A stretch of DNA of 64,000 nucleotides, taken from assembly GCA_041390305.1 (NCBI GenBank), contig JAWKQE010000003.1:124001-188000 (forward strand). The letters run 5' to 3'. The notes under the pieces were generated by a model that was given only the letters and a program-made list of their open reading frames with translations, did not search any database and had not been told where the DNA came from. This stretch comes from JACKCR01 sp041390305. Lineage in GTDB: Bacteria; Eisenbacteria; RBG-16-71-46; CAIMUX01. A program made the translations under genes and the position numbers. This document shows positions 51,737 to 60,554 of this stretch, in pieces. Every line of letters starts with the position of its first letter. Positions within the stretch are counted from its first letter, which is position 1.

Positions 51737-51742
51737 TACACT
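51737..51742 (+). promoter_or_regulatory. -10 element (TACACT) before addB
   Basis: TACACT ends nine bases before the ATG at 51751 and no ribosome site is present, so a nearly leaderless transcript is suggested. Confidence 0.4.
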
Positions 51743-51750
51743 CCGGCATC

Positions 51751-54700
51751 ATGATCCGGGTGTTCGAGTCCACCTACGGTGTCGATCGTCTCCACGAAGC
51801 CGAGCGATTCGTCGCCTCCCACCCCGTGGGGACCGAGGTCCGCATCGTCGCGGCGACGCGTGGCGCGGCCGACGACTTCGTCCGTCGGCTTTCCCTCACG
51901 CGCGGAGGGACGTTCGGCCTCCATCGGTTCAGCTGGGGAGAACTCGTCTCCCACCACGCCACGAACGAACTGAGCGGCTCCGGCCGGGCGATCGCGTCGC
52001 GGCTCGGGATCGAAGCCGTTGCCGCCCGCGCCGTCTTCCAGTGTCGTGACGAAGGAACCCTGGGACGGTACGGCGAGGTGTCGGCCCACCCGGGGTTCGC
52101 ACGCGCGGTCGCATCTACCTTGCTCGAACTCCGCCTCTCCGGGCTCCCACGGGACGCCGCGCCCGCGGAACTGACCGTGCTGCGGGATGTGTACGAGGCG
52201 AGGCTCGAAGAAGCCAGTCTCGTCGACTGGGCCGACCTAGTCGGGATCGCGCGCGACGCGCTGGATGTGCCGGGAGCGGTTCCTCTCGCCGGTACACCGC
52301 TGGTTCTTCTCGACGTCCCGATTGCCTCGACCGCGGAACGGGACCTCCTTGCGGCCCTCTTGGGCCGAGCGACGTCTGCGCTCGTCACGCTTCCGACGGG
52401 CGATGACCGGAGCTGGGAGCGGATGCGCGAGCTCGGGACGAAGAAGACGATTCACGCCGACGACAAGGCCTCCGGGGATCTGGCCAGACTGCGTCGTCAC
52501 CTGTTTGGAGACACGTCCTTCCCAAGCCGAGTGGGAGACGGATCGATCGAACTCTTTTCCGCGCCGGGCGAGGGGCGCGAGTGCGTCGAGATCGCGCGGA
52601 AGATGCGCGACCTCGCGCGGGACGGCGTCGCGTTCGACCAGATGGCGGTGTTCCTCCGATCGCCTGAACTCTATTCGTCGCATCTCGAGACGGCCTTCCG
52701 CCGTGCCGGGATTCCCGCGTACTTCGCGCGAAACACGAAGCGCCCCGATCCGGCGGGACGTGCGTTCCTCGCCCTCCTCGCCTGCAAAGTGGAACGGCTC
52801 TCGGCGCGCCGTTTCGCCGAGTACCTCTCCTTCGGAGAGGTCCCGGAACTCGATCCTTCGGGTGCTCCTCCCTCCGGCCCCACGCCCTGGGTCGGTCCGG
52901 ACGACGAGACGTTCGGACCGGCGAGCCAGGTCGCGCGCGAAACGGCCGAAGAGCGGGTGCAGCAGCTCGAGCTCTTCGCGGCGAGTCCGGGCGGCGCGGG
53001 GGCGTCGTACGAGGAGGATCCCGCGCGTCCACTCCTCGGCGGAACACTCCGCGCGCCCTGGAAGTGGGAGGAGTATCTGGTCGAGGCGGCGGTGATCAAG
53101 GGACGCGATCGCTGGGCCCGGCGGCTTCGAGGTTTCGAGAAGGAGATCCGGCTCAAGCTCGTCGCGCTGCGGAACGAAGAAGCGGAGTCGCCCCGCATCC
53201 TTCGCCTCGAGACCGACCTCGTCCGTCTCCAGCACTTCGAGCGGTTCGCGCTCCCCGTGATCGACGATCTCGATCGTCTGGGCACGGGGACGGTGGCGCG
53301 CCCGGACGCGGAACCCGAGCGTGACGTCCCGTGGGGAACGTGGCTCGAGGACCTCGAAGCGCTCGCGCCGCGTGTGCTCCGCGATCCCACCCACGTGCTC
53401 GAGATCCTCGCGGAGATGCGGCCGATGGCGGAGATCGGTCCCGTCACGATGGAAGAAGTACGCGCCGTGCTCTCGGACCGGCTCGCGAACCTCGAGCGTC
53501 GTCCGGGGCCGGACCGATACGGGAAGGTCTTCGTGGGGACGCCGGAGTCTGCCCGTGGCCGGACGTTCCGGGTCGTCTTCGTTCCGGGACTCGCCGAGCG
53601 ACTCTTCCCGCAGCGCCCCAAGGAGGATCCGCTCCTTCTCGACACCGAGCGACGGCGGATGGGCCGGGACCTCGACACGCGCGAGACGCGTGCGATGGAG
53701 GAACGGCTCCGCCTTCGCTCGTGCGTGGGGGCCGCGAGTGAACGACTGGTCGTGTCTTGGCCACGTCTCGACGTCACGCAGGCTCGCCCACGCGTACCGT
53801 CCTTCTATGCACTCGACATCGTCCGTGCGGTGAAGGGTGTTCTCCCGAGCTACGAAGAACTCGAACGCGCCGCGGTGCGCGCGCGGCTCGCCTGGCCCGC
53901 GCCGAGGCACCCTCACGACGCGATCGACGCGGTCGAACACGACCTCGCGGTGCTGGGCGCGCTTCTCGAGACGCCGGAGGGTGGGAAGGCGACCGGTCGG
54001 GCCCGGTATCTGCTCGAGCTGAATCCGCACCTCGCGCGCTCCCTTCGTACCCGCTACGCCCGCTGGGCGCGCGGCAAGTGGACGCACTGGGACGGGATGG
54101 TTCGCGCGACCGAACGAACCGCGCCTCATCTCGCGCGGCAGAGTCTGGCGGAGCGTCCTTACTCGGTGACCGCGCTCCAGAAGTTCGCGGTCTGTCCGTA
54201 CCGCTTCTTCCTCTCGGCCGTTCACCGTCTCGAACCTCGCGAGGAAGTGTCGCAACCTATCCAGATGGATCCCCTCACGCGCGGGTCGCTCATCCACGAG
54301 ACGCAGGCCCGGACTCTGCGCGAACTCCGCGGTCAGGGTGAGCTTCCGATCCGTGATCTCGTGGGCGCGACCGAAGTTCTCGGCCGCGTGCTGACCGAAG
54401 TCGCGGGTCGCTACGAGGACGACCTCGCTCCTGCCATCGACCGCGTCTGGGAAGACGAAGTCGGGGGGATTCGCGCCGATCTCAAGATCTGGCTCGGGAA
54501 GCTCGCGGAGAGCGCCCGCGACTGGGTGCCGGAACTATTCGAACTCGCATTCGGGCTCCCCACGGGAGACGACTTCGACGACGCGAGCGTACGCCAACCG
54601 GCCGAACTCGACCGGAAGTGGAAGCTCCACGGCGCGATCGACCTGATCGAACGGAGCCGTGATGGGAAGCGTCTCCGCGTCACCGACCACAAGACCGGTC

Positions 54701-55068
54701 GGGACCTGAGCCGCGAGGTCGTCTACCTGGGTGGGGGGGAGATCCTCCAGCCCGTCCTCTACAGCCTCGCGGCCGAAACGGTCCTCGACGCCGAGGTGGA
54801 GCGGGCGCGGCTTTCCTTCTGTACGTCGCGTGGGGGATTCCGGGACCACGAGGTTCCGATCGACGACTTCGCCCGTCTCTATGCGAAGCAGCTCCTCGAG
54901 ACGATCGACGGCTCGATCCGGGACGGCGCGCTCCCTCCCGCGCCGCGCGAGGATGCGTGTGCGTGGTGTGACTTCCGTCCTGTCTGCGGGCAGCTCGAAG
55001 AGACCCGTCAGCGGAGGAAGGACGACGCCCTGCTCGAACGACTCCGTCTCGTGAGGCAGCAGCCATGA
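51751..55068 (+). CDS. addB: AddB-like nuclease subunit of a helicase-nuclease
   Basis: A 1105-residue protein. The C-terminal PDDEXK_1 nuclease has LHGAIDLIE and VTDHKTG. Four Cys of the iron staple are present: one in KFAVCPYRFF and three in DACAWCDFRPVCG. The central region retains superfamily-1 helicase-like motifs, but the N-terminus has no Walker A (it reads EVRIVAATRGAADDF), so ATPase activity is unlikely in this subunit. It overlaps addA by four bases. Together they process double-strand breaks for RecA. Confidence 0.85.
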   Translation: MIRVFESTYGVDRLHEAERFVASHPVGTEVRIVAATRGAADDFVRRLSLTRGGTFGLHRFSWGELVSHHATNELSGSGRAIASRLGIEAVAARAVFQCRDEGTLGRYGEVSAHPGFARAVASTLLELRLSGLPRDAAPAELTVLRDVYEARLEEASLVDWADLVGIARDALDVPGAVPLAGTPLVLLDVPIASTAERDLLAALLGRATSALVTLPTGDDRSWERMRELGTKKTIHADDKASGDLARLRRHLFGDTSFPSRVGDGSIELFSAPGEGRECVEIARKMRDLARDGVAFDQMAVFLRSPELYSSHLETAFRRAGIPAYFARNTKRPDPAGRAFLALLACKVERLSARRFAEYLSFGEVPELDPSGAPPSGPTPWVGPDDETFGPASQVARETAEERVQQLELFAASPGGAGASYEEDPARPLLGGTLRAPWKWEEYLVEAAVIKGRDRWARRLRGFEKEIRLKLVALRNEEAESPRILRLETDLVRLQHFERFALPVIDDLDRLGTGTVARPDAEPERDVPWGTWLEDLEALAPRVLRDPTHVLEILAEMRPMAEIGPVTMEEVRAVLSDRLANLERRPGPDRYGKVFVGTPESARGRTFRVVFVPGLAERLFPQRPKEDPLLLDTERRRMGRDLDTRETRAMEERLRLRSCVGAASERLVVSWPRLDVTQARPRVPSFYALDIVRAVKGVLPSYEELERAAVRARLAWPAPRHPHDAIDAVEHDLAVLGALLETPEGGKATGRARYLLELNPHLARSLRTRYARWARGKWTHWDGMVRATERTAPHLARQSLAERPYSVTALQKFAVCPYRFFLSAVHRLEPREEVSQPIQMDPLTRGSLIHETQARTLRELRGQGELPIRDLVGATEVLGRVLTEVAGRYEDDLAPAIDRVWEDEVGGIRADLKIWLGKLAESARDWVPELFELAFGLPTGDDFDDASVRQPAELDRKWKLHGAIDLIERSRDGKRLRVTDHKTGRDLSREVVYLGGGEILQPVLYSLAAETVLDAEVERARLSFCTSRGGFRDHEVPIDDFARLYAKQLLETIDGSIRDGALPPAPREDACAWCDFRPVCGQLEETRQRRKDDALLERLRLVRQQP

Positions 55069-58000
55069 CGAAGAAGAGCGGAACGCCGGGAGACGGCAAG
55101 GAGAAGACGCCGCGGAAGCGCACGAAGGCTGCTGGCGGGGCGGGGCGTTCGCCCCGCAAGCGTGCGGCGGAGGGCTCCGGCGGAACACCGCGTCCGGGTG
55201 CGTCGCGCGGTTCGGTTGACGCGGCCACAGGCAACGAGCCCGGAGCGAGCACCGGCGACCTCCTCGCCGCACTGCCGCCCCGTCCGAGTCGCGTCCCCGC
55301 GGATCAGGCGGCGCGCGATCAGATCCGGACGCGACTGGACGAGACCATCGTGGTCGAGGCCGCCGCGGGTACGGGCAAGACGACGATGCTGGTCGAGCGG
55401 ATCGTCGCCCTTCTCTCGAGCGGACGCGGAGAGGTCGACCGGATCGTTGCGGTCACGTTCACGGAGAAGGCCGCGGGCGAACTCAAGCTGCGGATTCGTG
55501 AACGGCTCGAGTCCGCGCGACAGGATGCGCCCGCCGAGTCCGCGGAGAAACTGAACCTGGAGCGGGCACTGGCGAGGTTGGAGGAAGCGTGGGTCGGGAC
55601 GATCCACGGGTTCTGCGCCGATCTCCTTCGCGAACGGTCCGTGGCCGCGAACGTCGATCCGGACTACCGCACGCTCACCGAGCCGGAAGCGATAAAGCTG
55701 TTCCGCGAGACGTTCGACCTCTGGCTCCAGCAGACGCTGGAGTCGCCGCCCGAGGGAGTGCGGAGATCCCTGCGCCGTACCGCGTCGGGGCAGAGGGAGG
55801 ACGGTCCGGTCGGTCGTCTCCATCGCGCCGCCTGGTCGCTCGCGGAGTGGCGCGACTTCCCACATGCCTGGCGGCGGGACCCGTTCCCGCGCGAAGCACG
55901 GATCGACGAGATCGTCGCAGTTCTCCACTCCTTCGCGGAGCGGAGCGAGCAGTGCGCGAAGAAGGCGAACGACAACCTCTACCTCGACACCGAGAAGTAC
56001 CGTCGCCTGAGTCGCGAGCTCGCGGAGGCGGAACCGGTTCGCGGCCGCGACTACGATGGGCTCGAGGGCACGCTCATCGAACTCCTGCGGGGTTGGGCGC
56101 CGCGCAAGGGGTATGGGAAGGAATACGGGGCGGGGATCACGAGGGAAGAGATCCACGCCGAACTCACCGATCTCATCGACCGGATCCGCGAGTTCGAGTG
56201 CGACGCGGACGCGGACCTCGCGGCGCTCCTCCAGGGCGAACTCCAGCAGGTGATCGAGAGCTACGAGGAGCGGAAGGCGAAGCTCGGCCTGCTCGACTTC
56301 GTCGACCTCCTCGTGCGCGCGCGCGATCTCATCCGCGGGGACTCCGAGGTGCGTGCCGAGTTCCAGACGCGCTTCACCCACGTGTTCGTCGACGAGTTCC
56401 AGGACACGGATCCGATCCAGGCCGAGATTCTGATGCTGCTCGCGTCCGACGATCCCGAAGTGTGGAACTGGCAGTTCGTGCGCCCCCAGCCGGGGAAGCT
56501 GTTCGTGGTCGGCGATCCGAAGCAGTCGATCTACCGGTTCCGCCGCGCGGACGTCAGCATCTACTCGCAGGTGAAGTCGATCCTCGAGCGATCGGGCGCG
56601 ACCTGCCTCCAGCTCACGACGAACTTCCGCACCGTCGAGAACCTGCAGCGTGCGGTCAACACCGCGTTCGCGCCCTGGATGCGGGGAGACACCGGCACGC
56701 TCCAGGCGGACTACGTTCCGCTCACACCCTGGCGTCAGGATCGGGAGGGTCGCCCCAGTCTCATCGCGCTCCCCGTGCCGCAACCGTTCGGCGCGCGGGG
56801 CGTCACGAAGACTGCGATCGACGGGTCCCTGCCCGGCGCGGTCGCGTCCTTCGTGAACTGGATGCTCACGGAAAGCGGCTGGACCGTGAAGGAGACGGTT
56901 CGCGTTCCTCTGGACGCATCTGCCGAAGGGGAGGACGAGGCCAAGCGGGGCGGAGGGTCTCCCTCCCGCAAAGCACGCGACGGTGCGCGCGGTGGTGCCG
57001 ACGCGAACGTCGGAGCTACCACTGGAGCCAACGCCGAAACGGCGGAGGCACGACGCACCGTCCAGATGGAACGAGAGCGGCCGCTCCAACCGCGGGACGT
57101 CTGCCTTCTCTTCCGACGCTTCGACAACTTCTTCCTCGGTGACATCACGCGCGGCTACGTGCGCGCGCTCGAGGCACACGGGATCCGTCACCTCCTCGTC
57201 GGAGGGCGGTCGTTCCATGAGCGCGAGGAAGTGGAAACCGTACGGACTGCGCTCAACGCGATCGAGTGGCCGGACGACGAACTCTCCGTGTTCGCGACCC
57301 TGCGCGGCGCGTTCTTCGCGATCGGGGACGAGGAGTTGTTCGAGTTCCGGCAGGGCGGGCGCAAGCTCCATCCGTTCCGGAAGAGGGACGGCGACGAACT
57401 GCCGGAGCATCTTCGTCCGATCGACGATGCGCTCCAGGTGCTCGGGCAACTCCATCGCGCCCGAAACCAGCGGCCGATCGCCGACACCGTCTCCACGTTG
57501 CTCGACGCGACGAGAGCCCACGCGACGTTCGTGCTGAGGCCGTCGGGCGATCAGGTACTCGCGAACGTCCTCCACGTCGCCGAACAGGCGCGGAGCTACG
57601 AGAGTTCGGGCGGAATCAGCTTCCGCGGTTTCGTCGAGGAGCTGCTCGCGGACGCCGATCGCCGAACCGCGCCCGAGGCCCCGATCCTGGAGGAGGGGAG
57701 TGACGGCGTGCGGATCATGACGGTGCATCGCGCCAAGGGGCTCGAGTTCCCGGTCGTCATCCTCTGTGACATGACCGCGAACCTCTCGGGTGCGAAGGCG
57801 AGCCGATACCTCGATTCGGACCGTCGGCTCTGTGTCTCCCGTCTCGCCGGCTGGTCTCCGGTCGAGTTGTTGGAGAACGAGGACAGCGAACTCGGACGCG
57901 ACCGCGCCGAGGGGATCCGGGTCGCGTACGTGGCCGCCACCCGCGCGCGTGATCTGCTCGTCGTTCCCGCCATCGGCTCGACCCGCTACGGCGAACCGAA

Positions 58001-58937
58001 GGACGATGCGCTCACTGGTTCGACGTGGCTCTTCCCCCTGAACGGCGCTCTCTACGACGAACAGTCCAACTGGAGTCTCTCCACCCCGGCGCTCGGATGC
58101 CCCACGTTCGGCCCGTTCAGCGTGATCGGGAAGGGCGAAGGAGTGCAGTTCGACTTCGAGACGGTGCGCCCCGGATTCCGTCGGGTCGGGAGCGAGGACA
58201 GCCGACACGATGTCGTTTGGTGGGACGCCACGCTCCTCGCCCGGGAGGAGGAGCCGCGGTTCGGCGTGCGGCGCGACGATCTCATGAAGCGCGACGTCGA
58301 CCCCGAGGTCGTGGGACGGGACCTCACCCGCTTCCAGGACTGGGAGCAGGAACGGCAGCGGACTCTGCAGGACGCATCACACCCGGGACTTCGCCTCTCG
58401 ACGGTGACGGAGCGCGCCCGTCTCCTCGCCGAGGAGAAGAAGAAGCTCGACGTGCAGGTGGAGACGATCGAGCTGGAAATCGACCCGTCCCGGCCGGGTG
58501 GCGCGCGCTTCGGAGCGCTCGTCCACGCGATGCTCGCGACCGTTCCGATGGATGGTGGCGAAGTCGAGATCGAACGGGCCGCGGCTCTCCAAGGGCGTCT
58601 TCTCGGCGCGACGGACCGAGAGACCGTTGCGGCGGAGAAGGTAGTGTCGTCCGTTCTCCGGCATCCGCTGCTAGGTGCGGCCTTCGAAGCGTCGGGGCGG
58701 GACGGGGAGTGCCTCCGCGAAGTCCCGGTGACGTCGAGAGAGGCGGACGGAACGATCCTCGACGGCGTCATCGACCTGGCCTTCCGGCAGGGCGAGACCT
58801 GGGTCGTGGTCGACTTCAAGACGGACCAGGAACTCGAGGAGTCGCTCCAGGTCTACAAGCGGCAGGTCGGTCTCTACGCGACCATGCTCTCCCGCGCCAC
58901 GAAGCGTCCGGCTCGGGGAGTCATCCTCCGGGTCTAG
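55065..58937 (+). CDS. addA: AddA-like UvrD/Rep helicase-nuclease
   Basis: A 1290-residue protein. It has a basic Lys/Arg-rich N-terminal extension of about 45 residues. The helicase motifs follow: Walker A AAGTGKTT (about 98-106), VTFTEKAAGEL, VFVDEFQDTDPIQ, VVGDPKQSIYRFR and TVHRAKGLEFPVVIL. The C-terminal RecB-like nuclease has GARFGALVHAML, GVIDLAF and VVDFKTD. A disordered Gly/Ala/Arg-rich insert occurs at about residues 625-665. It unwinds and degrades DNA ends with AddB. It starts inside the addB stop. Confidence 0.92.
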   Translation: MTKKSGTPGDGKEKTPRKRTKAAGGAGRSPRKRAAEGSGGTPRPGASRGSVDAATGNEPGASTGDLLAALPPRPSRVPADQAARDQIRTRLDETIVVEAAAGTGKTTMLVERIVALLSSGRGEVDRIVAVTFTEKAAGELKLRIRERLESARQDAPAESAEKLNLERALARLEEAWVGTIHGFCADLLRERSVAANVDPDYRTLTEPEAIKLFRETFDLWLQQTLESPPEGVRRSLRRTASGQREDGPVGRLHRAAWSLAEWRDFPHAWRRDPFPREARIDEIVAVLHSFAERSEQCAKKANDNLYLDTEKYRRLSRELAEAEPVRGRDYDGLEGTLIELLRGWAPRKGYGKEYGAGITREEIHAELTDLIDRIREFECDADADLAALLQGELQQVIESYEERKAKLGLLDFVDLLVRARDLIRGDSEVRAEFQTRFTHVFVDEFQDTDPIQAEILMLLASDDPEVWNWQFVRPQPGKLFVVGDPKQSIYRFRRADVSIYSQVKSILERSGATCLQLTTNFRTVENLQRAVNTAFAPWMRGDTGTLQADYVPLTPWRQDREGRPSLIALPVPQPFGARGVTKTAIDGSLPGAVASFVNWMLTESGWTVKETVRVPLDASAEGEDEAKRGGGSPSRKARDGARGGADANVGATTGANAETAEARRTVQMERERPLQPRDVCLLFRRFDNFFLGDITRGYVRALEAHGIRHLLVGGRSFHEREEVETVRTALNAIEWPDDELSVFATLRGAFFAIGDEELFEFRQGGRKLHPFRKRDGDELPEHLRPIDDALQVLGQLHRARNQRPIADTVSTLLDATRAHATFVLRPSGDQVLANVLHVAEQARSYESSGGISFRGFVEELLADADRRTAPEAPILEEGSDGVRIMTVHRAKGLEFPVVILCDMTANLSGAKASRYLDSDRRLCVSRLAGWSPVELLENEDSELGRDRAEGIRVAYVAATRARDLLVVPAIGSTRYGEPKDDALTGSTWLFPLNGALYDEQSNWSLSTPALGCPTFGPFSVIGKGEGVQFDFETVRPGFRRVGSEDSRHDVVWWDATLLAREEEPRFGVRRDDLMKRDVDPEVVGRDLTRFQDWEQERQRTLQDASHPGLRLSTVTERARLLAEEKKKLDVQVETIELEIDPSRPGGARFGALVHAMLATVPMDGGEVEIERAAALQGRLLGATDRETVAAEKVVSSVLRHPLLGAAFEASGRDGECLREVPVTSREADGTILDGVIDLAFRQGETWVVVDFKTDQELEESLQVYKRQVGLYATMLSRATKRPARGVILRV

Positions 58938-59278
58938 AAGGCCGCGGTACGCCGTGTATCGCTCGGCGTTGTTCGAGATCGCGTCGTCGCCGGCGCCATC
59001 GCCCGCGTCGCCGCCGGCGCTATCACCGTCGACTCCGCGACCGATCGGGTGTATCTCCTCGCGCTCCCGGCGCCCCTTGGGGACGTGGGTTCTCTTCGTG
59101 TGGAGGTCCCCCCCCTTCGAACCGCACGGGGTGCCGCCCCAAGAGGGGACCCACCGGGCCGCCAACTCCCGTCGGCGGCTTCGGCCGGGCGTACACCGTG
59201 CAACGTCGTCCGGTGGAGCGGGCTCCCGACCGGTGGTAAAACGCCGGTCGGGGTCCTCTCCGACCCAGGCTACGGCTG
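58938..59278. other. Intergenic region before the ECF island
   Basis: A 341-bp gap. It holds several short GC-rich inverted repeats, for example GCCGCC-N10-GGCGGC near 59160-59181, which could serve as the addA terminator. No gene or clear promoter was found. Confidence 0.35.
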
Positions 59279-59893
59279 GTGCCGGAGAAGCACGGCCAGT
59301 ACAATCGCCCTACGTGTCCACGCATCCATCTGCTCTTCCCCGAACCTCCGGCCCAGGAGAGCGACGAACAGATCCTCTCCCGTTGTGCTCAGGGGGAACG
59401 AGAGGCCTGGGGTGAACTGGTCCAGAAGTACAAGGACCTGGTCTACTCCACTGCGCTTCGAACCGGACTCGATCCGGCGGACGCCGAGGATGTGTTCCAG
59501 GAGGTCTTCCTCGAACTCCATCGGTCCGCCGCCAGGATCCGGAACCCGCAGGCCTTGCCGCGGTGGCTCATGGTCGCGACGCGCCGCCTGTGTTACAAGA
59601 CAGCCGTCCGCCGTCGTCGTCTCCTCCCGGAACTCACGATCGATCTCGTGGACCCGAGTCGCCTTCCGGAAGAAGAAGTGATCGCGGCGCAGGCCCGGCT
59701 CGGCCTGGAGAGGGCGCTCGCGTCGATCGACGAGCGATGCCGGAGGCTCCTCCACACACTGTTCTTCGAGCCCGAGCCTCCGTCCTACGACGAGTTGTCC
59801 GAGACCTTGGGGCTGGCGCGTGGGTCGATCGGGCCGATCCGGATCCGGTGCCTCGAACGGCTCAGGCGCGTGGTCGAAGGAGACGCCACATGA
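59279..59893 (+). CDS. ECF-type RNA polymerase sigma factor
   Basis: A 204-residue sigma-70 family protein. Region 2 covers AQGEREAWGELVQKYKDLVYSTALRTGLDPADAEDVFQEVFLEL, with ALPRWLMVATRRLC at its end. Region 4 has SYDELSETLGLARGSIGPIRIRCLERLR as the HTH. No anti-sigma gene is recognisable, but an overlapping small protein follows (ATGA overlap). The start is uncertain; GTG 59279 is used. It probably directs the island's own transcription. Confidence 0.85.
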   Translation: MPEKHGQYNRPTCPRIHLLFPEPPAQESDEQILSRCAQGEREAWGELVQKYKDLVYSTALRTGLDPADAEDVFQEVFLELHRSAARIRNPQALPRWLMVATRRLCYKTAVRRRRLLPELTIDLVDPSRLPEEEVIAAQARLGLERALASIDERCRRLLHTLFFEPEPPSYDELSETLGLARGSIGPIRIRCLERLRRVVEGDAT

Positions 59894-60372
59894 GCCACTC
59901 CGATCGTGACCTTCCCCGCGACCTTCGCGAGCGGGCGGAACTGGCGAGGGCGGCGGGGCCCTGGAAGTCGCCGAGCGACGACCTCGTGCGGCGGCTCCTC
60001 CAGCGCGAGGTGGACATGGCGTGGGCGGCTTCGGGAGACGCCGAGGAGCTGACCCTCGATCCGTCCGACGTCCGCTCTCCTGCGTTGTCGGCGGATCCGC
60101 AGTCCGGTCTCGTGTCCAAGATATTCTCGGAAGGTGAGTTAGCCATCCAGGTCCAGCCCGGGGCCGACGGAGCGGAAACCGAACTTCGCGGCCGGGTCTG
60201 GCTCCGGGACGGGGGAGCGGCCGACCTGCTCCTGCTGCAGGATGACCACGTCTTGGCCTCCGCGCGTTGTGAGAGCGGAGCGGAGTTCCGGTTCGAGGAG
60301 ATCCTGCTTCCCGGCTGGGAGTTCGAGGTTCGGCCGGAACGTGGACGAGTGCTCCGGGTCCGGAGCTCCTGA
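59890..60372 (+). CDS. Small protein, paralogue of the 61872 gene
   Basis: A 160-residue protein with no signal peptide or membrane segment. The C-terminal 70 residues (RGRVWLRDGG, DDHVLASARC, FRFEEILLPGWEFEV) align with those of the gene at 61872-62360 (RGTVWLRDEV, QDHVIASCEI, FRLEEVSASPWHLEL). It is translationally coupled to the sigma gene. No family is recognised. A regulator or adaptor of the island is a possibility. Confidence 0.65.
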   Translation: MSHSDRDLPRDLRERAELARAAGPWKSPSDDLVRRLLQREVDMAWAASGDAEELTLDPSDVRSPALSADPQSGLVSKIFSEGELAIQVQPGADGAETELRGRVWLRDGGAADLLLLQDDHVLASARCESGAEFRFEEILLPGWEFEVRPERGRVLRVRSS

Positions 60373-60379
60373 AAAAAGT

Positions 60380-60455
60380 CAGAGGGGGGTGTATCCGAGG
60401 CCGTCCTGTCCGCCCATGAAGGGGCACGGACGGTTTCGGCGGCCACCTCCCTCTG
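60380..60455 (+). promoter_or_regulatory. Long-range inverted repeat in the subtilase gene leader
   Basis: CAGAGGGGGGTG (60380-60391) pairs with CACCTCCCTCTG (60444-60455), 11 of 12 bases. It follows a GAAAAAAGTC run and precedes the subtilase ATG by about 100 bases. It may act as a leader structure, a terminator for the sigma unit or a promoter region with an ECF-type element. Confidence 0.4.
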
Positions 60456-60554
60456 GGACGTGGATACGGGAGGAAGGGGCCTGTTGCCAACTCCCGGGGG
60501 AGGCGGTCCGCCGGATTGTGAATCGGACCACGATCAGGTCGACGGGAGGCATCT

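Noticed and set aside
52237..54297. A 686-codon minus-strand frame opposite addB
   Set aside because: Same reasons: no domain, antisense to a motif-complete gene.
55008..58208. A 1066-codon open frame on the minus strand opposite addA
   Set aside because: It is antisense to a gene with complete helicase and nuclease motifs, has no recognisable domain and shows the Arg/Asp-rich composition of GC-rich antisense frames.
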